Assembly (NCBI RefSeq): GCF_014842025.1
Contig: NZ_JACYUY010000007.1
Span: 1-64,000 of the forward strand
DNA: 64,000 nucleotides
Direction of reading: 5' to 3'
Origin: Massilia sp. CFBP 13721
GTDB lineage: Bacteria > Pseudomonadota > Gammaproteobacteria > Burkholderiales > Burkholderiaceae_D
Shown: in pieces, positions 8,476 to 17,395 of the stretch
Layout: the number at the start of each line of letters is the position of its first letter
Position numbering within the stretch: position 1 is the stretch's first letter
Made by a program: the position numbers and the translations under genes
The notes under the pieces: generated by a model
Seen by the model: only the letters and a program-made list of their open reading frames with translations
The model's database searches: none
Told to the model about the DNA's origin: nothing

Positions 8476-9487
8476 TCCAAAGGCATACTGGCAAGAAGAG
8501 CACCTGGAAAAAGAATACGAACGCATCTTTTCTCGCTCACTCTATGTCGGCACCGCGGCCAGCCTGCGTGCCGAGGGCGACTATGTCAGCTATCGTGTCT
8601 GCGGCAGGCCGTTTGTCACGCGTAACCTTGCCGGTACGGTAGGAACTTTCGATAATATTTGCCTGCACCGCGCCAACCTGATCGACCCGATCGGGCAGGG
8701 CAATCGGCCGTTTCGCTGCGGTTACCACGGCTGGCAGTACGGCGCCGGCGGCACCCTGATGCGTTCGCCTTTGGCCAACGACAAGTGCATTTCGAGAAAA
8801 CAATTGCAGTCCTACGCCACGGTTGAAAACCGCGGCCTTGTTTTCGCGTCGATCGATAACGATTTCGCCGGCGTGGTGCCGGGCGAGGCAGCGCTTGGCG
8901 CAATCGGATTCGAGATGGGCGAAGCCTTCCACAGCGAAACGCTCGAACACGAGGCAAACTGGAAGCTGCTGGTCGAAAATGTGCTGGAGTCCTACCACCT
9001 GTCCTTCGTCCATGGCGACAGCTTCGTCCCGACAGGTATTACGTCGACCTCGCAGTTCGCCAACCAATACCACGGCAACGACTCCTGTTTCACCATTACG
9101 AACAAAGCCGGCAGCAGCGGCAAGGACAAGGTGATTCCGGGCGCCAGTTCGGATTACGTCCATGCGTTCGTGTTTCCCAACCTGTTCATTTCGATCACGG
9201 GTGGGCTGGTGGGATTCGTTTCGCATTTCAAGCCGGAAGCGCCTGGCCGGACCTTGCTGGAATGGCAGTTGTTCGAGACTCCCTTGTTGCAGTCGCAAAA
9301 GGCTGTCGTGCGAAGCTATATCAAGAAAAATGCCATCGAATTTACCCGCAAGGTACTCGGTGAAGACCTCGTGGTCCTGAACAATTCCCAGATCGGCACC
9401 AGATATGCGCGTGGCGCCCACCAGATCCAGGAGATCGAAGGGCGAATCGCGCAGTTCCACCACATTTATTCGAAGATGATGTCATGA
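8465..9487 (+). CDS. Rieske non-heme iron oxygenase, alpha-subunit type
   Basis: The 340-residue product has a full Rieske [2Fe-2S] site (Cys66-x-His68 in CLHRANL and Cys85-x2-His88 in FRCGYHGWQY). A mononuclear iron domain follows, with the motif ENVLESYHLSFVH giving His178 and His183. It is therefore an oxygenase that hydroxylates, desaturates or demethylates a substrate and needs an electron-transfer partner, which is not encoded nearby. Its place between a ketosynthase and an SDR, with overlapping reading frames, points to oxidation of the acyl chain or acyl-sugar made by this cluster. The substrate is unknown. A Rieske enzyme is an unusual member of an acyl-aminosugar locus. Confidence 0.87.
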   Translation: MSIDPKAYWQEEHLEKEYERIFSRSLYVGTAASLRAEGDYVSYRVCGRPFVTRNLAGTVGTFDNICLHRANLIDPIGQGNRPFRCGYHGWQYGAGGTLMRSPLANDKCISRKQLQSYATVENRGLVFASIDNDFAGVVPGEAALGAIGFEMGEAFHSETLEHEANWKLLVENVLESYHLSFVHGDSFVPTGITSTSQFANQYHGNDSCFTITNKAGSSGKDKVIPGASSDYVHAFVFPNLFISITGGLVGFVSHFKPEAPGRTLLEWQLFETPLLQSQKAVVRSYIKKNAIEFTRKVLGEDLVVLNNSQIGTRYARGAHQIQEIEGRIAQFHHIYSKMMS

Positions 9488-10221
9488 ATCTAAGCGGAAA
9501 GCGCGTCCTGGTGACGGGCGCAACATCGGGAATTGGCCAGGCAACGGCCCTGAAACTGGTTGAGATGGGCGCCGAGGTATGGGCGCTGGGACGCAACGGC
9601 GAAAAACTGGCCGAGCTTGAGCAGCGTGGACTGGGCGGCGGCAAGGCGCTGGCATTCGACATGCTCGAATTCGATGCCTACCGCGAATTCGTCGGCGGCC
9701 TGCCGAAGATGGACGCCATTCTCCACTCAGCCGGCGTGGTCGAGAACAGCCCTTTGAAATATTTCTCGATGGAGAAGTACAACCGCATCGTCGCCACCAA
9801 CCAGAGCGCGCCGCTGTTGCTGACGGCCGAACTGGTGCGGGCAGCCAAGATCAACCAGGGAGGATCGGTGGTTTTCCTGGCCTCGATCACGGGCACCTCG
9901 ATCGGCATGAAAGGAATCGCGGCGTACGCGGCAAGCAAAGCGGCGCTGCTGGGCATTGCAAAGGTGCTGGCGCTCGAGCTGGCTCCAAAACTGATCCGCG
10001 TTAATTGCGTGTCCCCCGGTATGGTGAACACCGAGCTAGTGGCGAACGCCACCTATATCTCGGAAGAAGCAAAGAAGGCCGACATGATGAAATACCCCTT
10101 GGGCGGGCGCTATGCGGAACCGCATGAAGTCGCCGGTGTCGTCGCTTTCCTCATTTCCGATTATTCCTCATTCATGACGGGCCAGAACCTGACCGTCGAT
10201 GGCGGCTACTGCATTCAATGA
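9484..10221 (+). CDS. Short-chain dehydrogenase/reductase (FabG-like)
   Basis: The 245-residue classical SDR has the cofactor motif TGATSGIG (about residues 11-18), the catalytic Ser in FLASITGTS, and the Tyr-x3-Lys pair in YAASK (Tyr148, Lys152). The C-terminal part PxGGRYAEPHEVAGVVAFLISD, with DGGYCIQ at the end, is typical of 3-oxoacyl-ACP reductases. The likely role is to reduce the 3-keto group formed by the cluster's ketosynthase to a 3-hydroxyacyl group. Start and stop overlap both neighbours by four bases, so it is translationally coupled. The substrate assignment is inferred from context. Confidence 0.87.
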   Translation: MNLSGKRVLVTGATSGIGQATALKLVEMGAEVWALGRNGEKLAELEQRGLGGGKALAFDMLEFDAYREFVGGLPKMDAILHSAGVVENSPLKYFSMEKYNRIVATNQSAPLLLTAELVRAAKINQGGSVVFLASITGTSIGMKGIAAYAASKAALLGIAKVLALELAPKLIRVNCVSPGMVNTELVANATYISEEAKKADMMKYPLGGRYAEPHEVAGVVAFLISDYSSFMTGQNLTVDGGYCIQ

Positions 10222-10838
10222 CGATCGAACAAAAATTTGTCCTGGTCGGTGCCGGCGGATTCGGCAAAGAGATCAAGGCCTGGCTGCAAACCTATTCATC
10301 CGCGAATGTCGTGCAAGGTTTCGTCGATGACACCGTCGCCGGCGACGGCATCATCGGCCCGCTGCGCGAGCACGACATCGTGGCCGATGCCGGTTATATC
10401 GCGTGCCTCGGTACCGGTCACGGCCGCATGGCAGTGGGCGCCTTGCTGGAAGCGCGCGGCGCCCGCTTCGGCGTCGTCGTGTCGCCCATGGGAAATTATG
10501 CGTCCGACGTGACGCGCGCGCACGGCGGGATCTTCCTCGGCATGTGCAGCGTATCCTCGAACGTTGACATCGGTAAATTCGTGCTGGTGCAGGGGTTTGC
10601 CTGCATCGGCCACGACGTCACGCTGGGCGACGGCGTGACGGTCAGTTCCCACGCCTTCATTGGCGGCGGCGCCGAAATCGGGGCCAAGACGACGGTCCAT
10701 CCGCATGCGACGATTCTTCCGCGAATCAAGGTAGGACAAAACGCGATCATTGGCGCTGGTTCGGTGGTCGTCAAGGATGTTCCCGACAACGTGACGGTAT
10801 TTGGTAATCCGGCCAAGGTCATCGTGACGCGAGGCTAG
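10218..10838 (+). CDS. NeuD/PglD-type sugar O/N-acyltransferase, left-handed beta-helix
   Basis: The 206-residue product has an N-terminal Rossmann-like part (FVLVGAGGFGKEIKAWL) and a C-terminal hexapeptide-repeat left-handed beta-helix. The catalytic-type His lies in ACIGHDVTLGDG, and the tail is PDNVTVFGNPAKVI. This is the PglD/VioB/NeuD class that acylates amino groups of nucleotide-activated 4-amino-dideoxy sugars. As the last gene of the KASIII operon it is the best candidate for moving the ACP-made acyl group onto the amino sugar from the VioA-like enzyme. Usual homologues use acetyl-CoA, so acyl-ACP use would be a change of donor and is inference. Confidence 0.85.
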   Translation: MTIEQKFVLVGAGGFGKEIKAWLQTYSSANVVQGFVDDTVAGDGIIGPLREHDIVADAGYIACLGTGHGRMAVGALLEARGARFGVVVSPMGNYASDVTRAHGGIFLGMCSVSSNVDIGKFVLVQGFACIGHDVTLGDGVTVSSHAFIGGGAEIGAKTTVHPHATILPRIKVGQNAIIGAGSVVVKDVPDNVTVFGNPAKVIVTRG

Positions 10839-10896
10839 GCCCCGTTGTCGAACATCGCACGCAATTCATGCACCTTGGGAACAGGAAAACCTGTCA

Positions 10897-11850
10897 ATGA
10901 AACTCGCAACGATCAAGGACGGCAGCCGCGACGGCCAGCTTGCCGTCGTCGCGCGCGACCTGAAAACCGCGCACATGGCCGACGCCATCGCGCCGACGCT
11001 GCAGGCCGCGCTGGACGACTGGGCTTTTATTTCGCCCCAGCTCGACAGCCTGTATGCCCAGCTCAATGCCGGGACCGCCCGGCGTACCTTCGATTTCGAC
11101 TCCGCCCAGTGCATGGCGCCGCTGCCGCGCGCCTGTGGCTGGACAGTCGGCGCCGCGTATCTTCCGGCCGTTCCATCGGACGAGCCCTCCATGACCCGCG
11201 GCGCCTGCGACGAACTGCTCGGCCCCTGCGACGACATCGTGCTGGCCCATGAAGAGTGGGGCATCGATTTCGGCGCCGGCGTGGCGGCGATTTTCGACGA
11301 CTTGCCACTGGGCGCGACGCCCGACGAAGCGCATGGCCGCATCCGCCTGCTCATGCTCGTCAACGACGTCGCGCTGCGCCGGCTGATGCCGGACGAGCTC
11401 GCACGCGGCGCCGTGCTGCAATCGAAACCGGCAACCAGTTGTTCGCCGGTCGCGGTCACGCCCGACGAACTCGGCGACGCCTGGCGCGGCGGCAAGATCC
11501 ACTTGCGCCTGGCGACGGCCTGGAACGGCAACCCGGTCGGCCAGCCCGACGCCGGCGCCGACATGGCCTTCAATTTTCCGCAACTGGCCGCGCACCTGTG
11601 CAAGACGCGCGGCTTGCGCGCCGGCAGCATCGTCGGCGCCGGGCCAGTGGCGAACCGGCCGAGCACCAAGCGCGGCGCGATCGCGCCGGGGTATGCGTGC
11701 ATCGAGGACCAGCGCAACAGCGAGACGATTGCCGATGGGGCGGCGAGCACGCCCTACATGCGCTTCGGCGATACGATCCGCATCGACATGTTCGAAGAGA
11801 AGGGCAAATCGGTGTTCGGGGCGATCGCCCAGAAGGTGGTGAAGGCGTAA
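10897..11850 (+). CDS. Fumarylacetoacetate-hydrolase family protein with altered metal site
   Basis: The 317-residue product has the family layout: N-terminal MKLATIKDGSRDG, the LPRACGW segment, WGIDFGAGVA, LMLVNDVALRRL, SKPATSCSPVAVTPDELG, and a late APGYACIED. In active relatives the central motif carries two acidic metal ligands (typically FEAEVAV); here both positions are Gly (FGAGVA, about residue 125), and the usual YQGGSDDF loop is replaced. It may be a degenerate or repurposed enzyme. AGGA precedes the ATG. It ends six bases from the convergent paralogue B. A relic copy of the same pair lies at 2985-5667. Confidence 0.8.
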   Translation: MKLATIKDGSRDGQLAVVARDLKTAHMADAIAPTLQAALDDWAFISPQLDSLYAQLNAGTARRTFDFDSAQCMAPLPRACGWTVGAAYLPAVPSDEPSMTRGACDELLGPCDDIVLAHEEWGIDFGAGVAAIFDDLPLGATPDEAHGRIRLLMLVNDVALRRLMPDELARGAVLQSKPATSCSPVAVTPDELGDAWRGGKIHLRLATAWNGNPVGQPDAGADMAFNFPQLAAHLCKTRGLRAGSIVGAGPVANRPSTKRGAIAPGYACIEDQRNSETIADGAASTPYMRFGDTIRIDMFEEKGKSVFGAIAQKVVKA

Positions 11851-11856
11851 GCCTTC

Positions 11857-13035
11857 CTATGGGCTCTCCCAGAAACCGTCGCCCACCGCATCCCCGCGCA
11901 GATCCACCTCCAGCGGCCGCGCCATCCTCCTGACGGTGCGCGCCAGGCGCAGGCTGCCGTCCGGCGCATGCACCCGGTACCAGAGCAGGGCGATCGCCGA
12001 CAAGCGCAGCTTTTGTCCCGTGAACAGGTTGTCCTTGACGATGCTCATGCCTTCCAGGCGCAGGTCGAAGTCGAGCACGGGCGCGCCTTCGGTGCGCTGG
12101 GCATAGCCGAGGTAGCGCGCGGCATTCGCGAGGGGGCTCCTGTCGCCGCTTTCGCCGGCGCGCAGCGACTCGATAAAGGCGTCCACGGCTTTCAGCACCG
12201 CACCGGCGGCGCCGGCGACGGCCGCCATGTCGCGTTTCTCGTCGCCCTTGGCTGCGTCGGCCAGCTTTTGCAGCAGTGCGATGCGGTTCGCGTAGTCGGC
12301 GCGATGGGTCGCCAACGAACGCAGCTTGCCGAGCAGGCGCGCATGCTGCGCGGCGTCGAGTTCGCCCAGGTAGCCGCCGCCGAGGCCGGCGATGCGCTGC
12401 GGGCAGGCTTCGGCCATGGCGCTGACGAACAGCGCCCGCGCGCCCTCGCCATAGGCGATGCTTGACGCGGTCACGTCGGTCTTGAACAGGGACGCGGTGT
12501 CGGCTGCGGCGCGCAGCACGCCCGGCACCACCGTCAAGGCAACGGCCAGCGTGCCGCCGACGGCGCCGGGCGGGGTATGGGCATCGATGTACGCTTGTAT
12601 CTCCTTGTTACGGCGCGCCAGGTCGTCCGCCAGGCGCATGATGGCATCGTCGACGCCGCGGGCGGCAACTATCCCGGCGCTGGTAGCCGGATCGTACACC
12701 GCGGTGCGCGCATCAAGCGGCAGCGCCGCGCACACCTCGCCCGCCAGCGCGCGCGCCAGGTCGAACGCACGCACCAGGCCGGCGGCGCCGAACTGGCGCG
12801 TGTCGACGGCGCCCGGCAGTGCTTTCGCGCTGGCCGGCGGCAGACGGGCGAGCATCTCGGCACGCTCGGCGTCGGCGATGGCCTTGCGCAGCTCGGCTTC
12901 GTCGAGCGCGCGTGCGACGTCGGCGTTGGCCGCCGCAGCCGGTTCCGCGGACAGCGCATTATGGCTGAGCAGGAATGCAGCGCTGTACACAAGTGCGCGG
13001 ATAAACCGAAAGCGACGTTGTCTGAATATCAGCAT
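11857..13035 (-). CDS. Secreted hypothetical protein, paralogue B (392 aa)
   Basis: The signal peptide (MLIFRQRRFRFIRALVYSAA, cleavage near ALSAEPA) is followed by a mature part almost identical to paralogue A at 4480-5667, ending in the same GDGFWESP. It includes the helical ALDEAELRKAIADAER segment and the Gly-rich HTPPGAVGG turn. The very high identity at DNA level outside the signal peptide shows recent duplication or gene conversion. AGGA lies upstream of ATG 13035. It is convergent with the hydrolase-like gene. I recognise no domain family; secretion is the only function-related inference. Confidence 0.8.
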   Translation of the reverse strand: MLIFRQRRFRFIRALVYSAAFLLSHNALSAEPAAAANADVARALDEAELRKAIADAERAEMLARLPPASAKALPGAVDTRQFGAAGLVRAFDLARALAGEVCAALPLDARTAVYDPATSAGIVAARGVDDAIMRLADDLARRNKEIQAYIDAHTPPGAVGGTLAVALTVVPGVLRAAADTASLFKTDVTASSIAYGEGARALFVSAMAEACPQRIAGLGGGYLGELDAAQHARLLGKLRSLATHRADYANRIALLQKLADAAKGDEKRDMAAVAGAAGAVLKAVDAFIESLRAGESGDRSPLANAARYLGYAQRTEGAPVLDFDLRLEGMSIVKDNLFTGQKLRLSAIALLWYRVHAPDGSLRLARTVRRMARPLEVDLRGDAVGDGFWESP

Positions 13036-13400
13036 GCACTGCTTATCCTAAAAGATCGGTTAATTCTCTCCAATTCCCACTTTTTCAATCCTGGGGAAAC
13101 TTGAAGCCTGAGAAAATTCGTACACCGGTATTTTGGTCAGATTAAAGTCGTTGCCTCTGCGTAATGTCAGTCTCGCGGTCAAGGCCGTAGCGCCTGTCTC
13201 ATAGGAGAAACGTCGTCGGAAACTTCCGCTGTCGTTGAGATAACGCAATGTAAGGGTGTGGCATATGTGTTGAAGGCCGGCTCGGAACGGTGCCTATATC
13301 CTGCCGTGAACGCACTGGTCCATTTCCCGTTACTAATGAATTCAGTTAAGATAGCGGACTGTTCCTATATGCTCATCGCGCCTTGCGCTGCTTACCCTCA
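13036..13400. other. Intergenic region before the polysaccharide export gene
   Basis: This 365-base region lies between paralogue B (minus) and the OPX gene (plus). A protein-like open frame on the minus strand ends at 13060 and runs back to about 13290 (it includes TLTLRYLNDSGSFRRRFSYE) but lacks a credible start, so it may be a gene remnant. No confident promoter or terminator was found. Confidence 0.4.
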
Positions 13401-15911
13401 ATGTTCAAAATTAGCACCGGTTTTTTGGCCGTTACCCTGGCCGCTTCCAGCATCGGCGCGTCGGCGCAGAACTTGCCTAATCGCGACGACATGTTCGGTC
13501 AGGATATGCCGAGCAGCAGTGACAGTTCTGTATCGGCGCCAAGTACGCCTGCCAGGGTTCGGATCACGAACAGCGAACGCCCGGGTGCGGCGCAAGGCGC
13601 TACCACATCGGCACAGCGTCGCGGCGCCCAGTCTTCCCGGAGCGTCCAGTCCGGCCGGTTCGACTCGGAGCGGGGCGACATGGCAGCGCTGCAGGGCGGC
13701 GAGCGCATGCGCGACACCGAAGTGATCAGCGAATTCCAGAAATTCCTGTCGGACAGCACCGGGCGCATCCTGCCGGTCTTCGGCGCCGGCTTCTTCGAGT
13801 CCGCCCAGTCCCAGTTCGACCCGATCGGCGGTGGACCGCTGCCGGCCGACCAGCCCCTTGGCCCCGGCGACGAATTGCTCATCCGCGGCACCGGCACGAT
13901 CGACATCGACTACCGCGCGACGATCGACCGCAACGGCACCATTTCGATCCCGACCGTCGGCACCGTCGTGCTGGCCGGCGTCAAGGCGGGTTCGGCCGAG
14001 AGCGTCATCCGCACGGCCATCGGCCGCTTGTACAAGGGCGTGAACGTGAACGTCACCTTCGGCCAGCTGCGCTCGATGACCGTGTACGTGGTCGGCCAGG
14101 CCAGGCGTCCAGGTACCTATACCGTCTCGAGCCTGTCGACGCTGGTGACGACCCTGTTCGCAAGCGGCGGCCCGACCGCCAACGGCAGCATGCGCCGCGT
14201 GCAGGTCAAGCGTGCCGGCAAGATCGCCGCCGAACTCGACCTGTATGCCTTCATCGCCAAGGGCGACAAATCCGGCGACATCAAGCTGCAGGACGGCGAC
14301 ACCATCGTGATCCCGCCGGCGGGCGGCTTCGTCGCACTGGTCGGCAACGTCAATACGCCGGCCATCTATGAAGTCAAGGGCAGCGGCGACACGGTCGAGT
14401 CGCTCCTCGACCTGGCCGGCGGCTTGCCGGTGGTGGCCGACCCGCGCCGCGCTTTCCTGGAGCGCATCGACCCGACCCGCAACCAGCCGCGCAGCGTCGA
14501 GCAGTTTGCCCTGAATGGCGCAGGCCTGAAACGCAGCCTGAAGAACGGCGACGTCCTGAATATCACCTCGATCACCCCGGACTTCTCGAATGCCGTGATC
14601 TTGCGCGGCAACGTCGACCAGGCCGTGCGCGTGCCGTTCAAGTCGAACATGCGCGTCAGCGACCTGATTCCAAGCAAGGAATACCTGATCAGCCGCAGCT
14701 CGCTCAAGCGCCAGAACAATGCGGTGACGACGAGCGAACAAGTCCGTGAACAGCGCAACGACAAATTCCTGACCGAAGAAGACCGCCAGCGGATGGGAAT
14801 CAGCCGCGGCGCCGCGCTGGGCGAGGGCGAACGCACGGCGATGAGCGAGCGCACGACCATGGACGAGCGCGAACGCACGACCGTGGGCGAAGAACGTTCG
14901 ATCGCCGCGCGGATCGGTGGCCTGATCGACGAAATCAACTGGGATTATGCCGTCGTCGAGCGCATCAACCGCGCCGACCTGAGCGTGAGCCTGATTCCAT
15001 TCAATCTCGGTAACGTCTTCAGCAATCCGCAAGGTGCCGACAACATCCAGCTGCAGCCGGGCGACACCGTCACCGTGTTCTCGCACGAAGACGTGGCAGT
15101 GCCAATGGACAAGCGCCGCGTATTCGTGCGCGTCGAGGGCGAAGTGCAAGTGCCGGGCGTGTACCAGATGGGCGCCGGCGAAACGTTGCAGTCGCTGCTG
15201 GCCAAGGCAGGCGGCACCACCGGCAACGCCTACCTGTTCGGCACCGCGTTCTATCGCGAGCAGGTGCGCAAGGAACAGCAGGTGAATCTCGAGAAGGCGG
15301 CGGTGCGTCTTGAATCGCAATTACGTTCGCAGCAGGCGAAAGGGATTGCCAACATCGGCGCCCTCAGCGCTGCCGACGCAGCCGCGGCCGCTTCGCAGCG
15401 CCAGGTCGAGATGCAAATTGCCGAGGAGACGATTCGTCGCTTCCGCCAGCTCAAGCCAACTGGCCGGATTGCGTTCGGCCTGCGACCGGACGAGAAGTCG
15501 TTTGCAATCCTGCCGCGCATCAAGCTGGCCAACGGCGACCGTTTGGTGGTGCCGGCGCGGCCCGACTTCGTGCACGTGTTCGGCGCCGTGAACGTGGAAG
15601 CGTCGCCCTTGTGGCGGGCAAACAGCCGCGTCAAAGATTACCTGCGCATCGCCGGCTTGACGGCGGATGCGGATGTCGACAACGTGTTCGTGATTCGCGT
15701 CGACGGTACGGTCATGACCAACAGTTCGAGCGGCTGGCTCTCGACGGGTATTGGCGGCATGGAGGTGATGCCTGGCGATAGCATCGTTATTCCGGAGAAG
15801 TTCGACAAGGAAACCTCGTGGACGAAGTTCACCAAGGGTACCCGCGAGTGGGCGCAGATCTTCGCCAACTTCGGCCTCGGTGCCGCGGCGATTAAGACCT
15901 TACGGGACTGA
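13401..15911 (+). CDS. Polysaccharide export outer-membrane protein (OPX family, multiple SLBB domains)
   Basis: The 836-residue product starts with a signal peptide (MFKISTGFLAVTLAASSIGASAQ) and carries the Poly_export/PES domain from about residue 150 (LGPGDELLIRGTGTIDIDYRATIDRNGTIS shortened: PGDELLIRG, IDRNGTISIPTVG). It has at least four SLBB-like beta-grasp repeats, for example VYVVGQARRPGTY, VALVGNVNTPAIYEV, VRVEGEVQVPGVYQMG and VHVFGAVNVEASP. Near residues 470-505 there is a short Glu/Arg/Thr-rich repetitive linker. It would form the outer-membrane/periplasmic exit of the Wzx/Wzy polysaccharide, with the PCP at 15971. ATG 13401 is preferred over TTG 13383 because it starts the leader. 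It is longer than Wza (about 380 aa), like the WbfF/OtnA group. Confidence 0.88.
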   Translation: MFKISTGFLAVTLAASSIGASAQNLPNRDDMFGQDMPSSSDSSVSAPSTPARVRITNSERPGAAQGATTSAQRRGAQSSRSVQSGRFDSERGDMAALQGGERMRDTEVISEFQKFLSDSTGRILPVFGAGFFESAQSQFDPIGGGPLPADQPLGPGDELLIRGTGTIDIDYRATIDRNGTISIPTVGTVVLAGVKAGSAESVIRTAIGRLYKGVNVNVTFGQLRSMTVYVVGQARRPGTYTVSSLSTLVTTLFASGGPTANGSMRRVQVKRAGKIAAELDLYAFIAKGDKSGDIKLQDGDTIVIPPAGGFVALVGNVNTPAIYEVKGSGDTVESLLDLAGGLPVVADPRRAFLERIDPTRNQPRSVEQFALNGAGLKRSLKNGDVLNITSITPDFSNAVILRGNVDQAVRVPFKSNMRVSDLIPSKEYLISRSSLKRQNNAVTTSEQVREQRNDKFLTEEDRQRMGISRGAALGEGERTAMSERTTMDERERTTVGEERSIAARIGGLIDEINWDYAVVERINRADLSVSLIPFNLGNVFSNPQGADNIQLQPGDTVTVFSHEDVAVPMDKRRVFVRVEGEVQVPGVYQMGAGETLQSLLAKAGGTTGNAYLFGTAFYREQVRKEQQVNLEKAAVRLESQLRSQQAKGIANIGALSAADAAAAASQRQVEMQIAEETIRRFRQLKPTGRIAFGLRPDEKSFAILPRIKLANGDRLVVPARPDFVHVFGAVNVEASPLWRANSRVKDYLRIAGLTADADVDNVFVIRVDGTVMTNSSSGWLSTGIGGMEVMPGDSIVIPEKFDKETSWTKFTKGTREWAQIFANFGLGAAAIKTLRD

Positions 15912-15970
15912 TCGCGTGAGCCCTCACGAATTGAAACTCACTATCTTAGCCTTGCTTTAGGTCGGTTTAC

Positions 15971-17173
15971 ATGAATAACGTCCAGTCCTCAATGAACTTG
16001 CCAGACAACTCCACGGAGCAAAGCCACGATGGCCTTAGCCTCCTTTCGTTTCTGATCGTTATCGCTAAGCGTAAAAAGCTTGTGCTTGGTATCGTCGGGG
16101 CAGCCATTGCTCTTTCGGTCGTCGTCAGCATGCTGTTGCCTCCTGTGTACCAAGCTAGTACCAAACTGTTGCCACCGTCGCAGTCGCAGTCGTCGTCTGC
16201 TGCTTTACTGTCGCAATTGGGCGGGATGGCGGGCGCCTTCGCCGGCAGTGCAGGTCTGAAAAGTCCAAATGACACATATGTCGGCATGTTGAAGAGTCGC
16301 ACAGTGGCGGATAACATGGTCCGGCGCTTCGACTTGAAGCGAGTTTATGGAGAGGAGACTGGCGAAGCAGCGCGCAGGAGGCTGGAGACGAACACCATCG
16401 TCACCTCTGGGAAGGACGGGCTGATAACAATTGATGTCAAGGATAGAGATGCCGAGCGCGCTGCTCTCCTCGCGAATAGCTATGTCGATGAACTTTCGAC
16501 GCTGACAAAGGTGCTGGCGGTGACCGAAGCGTCGCGCCGACGCATGTTTTTTGAAAAGCAACTGGAACTGGCCAAGAACAATTTGGCGACTGCCGAAACG
16601 ACGCTGCGTAGGTCGTTGAGTAATGGCGGCGTCATCAGCGTGGACAGTGAAAGCCGGGCGATTGTCGAAACGGTTGGCCGGGTACGCGCCCAAGTTTCTG
16701 CGAAGGAGATTGAACTCGGTTCCATGAAAGCCTTCGTCACTTCCCACAATCCCGATTATCAAAGGGTTCAGGAGGAGCTAAGCAGCTTGCGCGCCGAGTT
16801 GTCCCGGTTGGAAAATGGCAACCCCAACAATGCAGGTGCTGCGGAGGGTAAGCAGGGCGGGCTTGAGAATATCAAGGTGCTGCGCGATGTTAAGTACTAC
16901 CAGATGCTGTACGAGCTGCTCGCTAAACAATATGAAGGTGCCCGGCTTGATGAGGCGAAAGATTCGACGATCATTCAAGTGCTCGATCCAGCGATTAAGC
17001 CCGAGCGTCGCACGACACCCAAGCGTGCCCTTATCGTTATTTTCTCAACGTTGTTCGGGCTCTTGATTGCCACTATCATCGCATTTCTGCTCGAAACGCG
17101 CGAGCGAGCTCTGCGCAAACCTGGCGGCTCTGAAAAGTGGCGTGAGTTGAAGAATCATCTGCTGTCCAGATAA
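15971..17173 (+). CDS. wzz: Wzz-type polysaccharide co-polymerase (chain-length determinant)
   Basis: The 400-residue product has two transmembrane segments, about residues 38-58 (IVGAAIALSVVVSMLLPPVY) and 357-380 (ALIVIFSTLFGLLIATIIAF). They bracket a large periplasmic coiled-coil region with the PxYxA-type sequence PPVYQASTKLLPPSQ. The C-terminus lacks a BY-kinase domain, so it is a PCP-1-type protein. It sets chain length and couples Wzy polymerisation to export through the OPX protein 60 bases upstream. An AGGTCGG leader precedes the ATG. Base composition is visibly less GC-rich than in the preceding gene, as across the next three genes. Confidence 0.87.
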   Translation: MNNVQSSMNLPDNSTEQSHDGLSLLSFLIVIAKRKKLVLGIVGAAIALSVVVSMLLPPVYQASTKLLPPSQSQSSSAALLSQLGGMAGAFAGSAGLKSPNDTYVGMLKSRTVADNMVRRFDLKRVYGEETGEAARRRLETNTIVTSGKDGLITIDVKDRDAERAALLANSYVDELSTLTKVLAVTEASRRRMFFEKQLELAKNNLATAETTLRRSLSNGGVISVDSESRAIVETVGRVRAQVSAKEIELGSMKAFVTSHNPDYQRVQEELSSLRAELSRLENGNPNNAGAAEGKQGGLENIKVLRDVKYYQMLYELLAKQYEGARLDEAKDSTIIQVLDPAIKPERRTTPKRALIVIFSTLFGLLIATIIAFLLETRERALRKPGGSEKWRELKNHLLSR

Positions 17174-17395
17174 GCTTTGCCGTCCCGCTTGGGCCGAGCA
17201 AAGTTCCGGTGCGCAGGGCGAAGGCCGCTTAGCGAAGCGCACCGAAGCTTTGCTTGCTGCAATATGGCCAATTCCTGAGCGGCGTCCGCCTGATCGACGC
17301 TTCGATCGACCATCTTCGGCGACCCGTAAGACGCGGTTTGGCAATTAGCAAATCAGTCGGAATCGGCACATATACAAAATAGTATCCAAAAATTC

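Noticed and set aside
3237..13035. Transposon ends around the acyl cluster
   Set aside because: No transposase, terminal inverted repeats or short target duplications were seen; the flanking repeats are whole genes.
13398..15320. Minus-strand open frame of 640 codons
   Set aside because: It lies opposite the OPX gene, with shadow-like composition and no domain.
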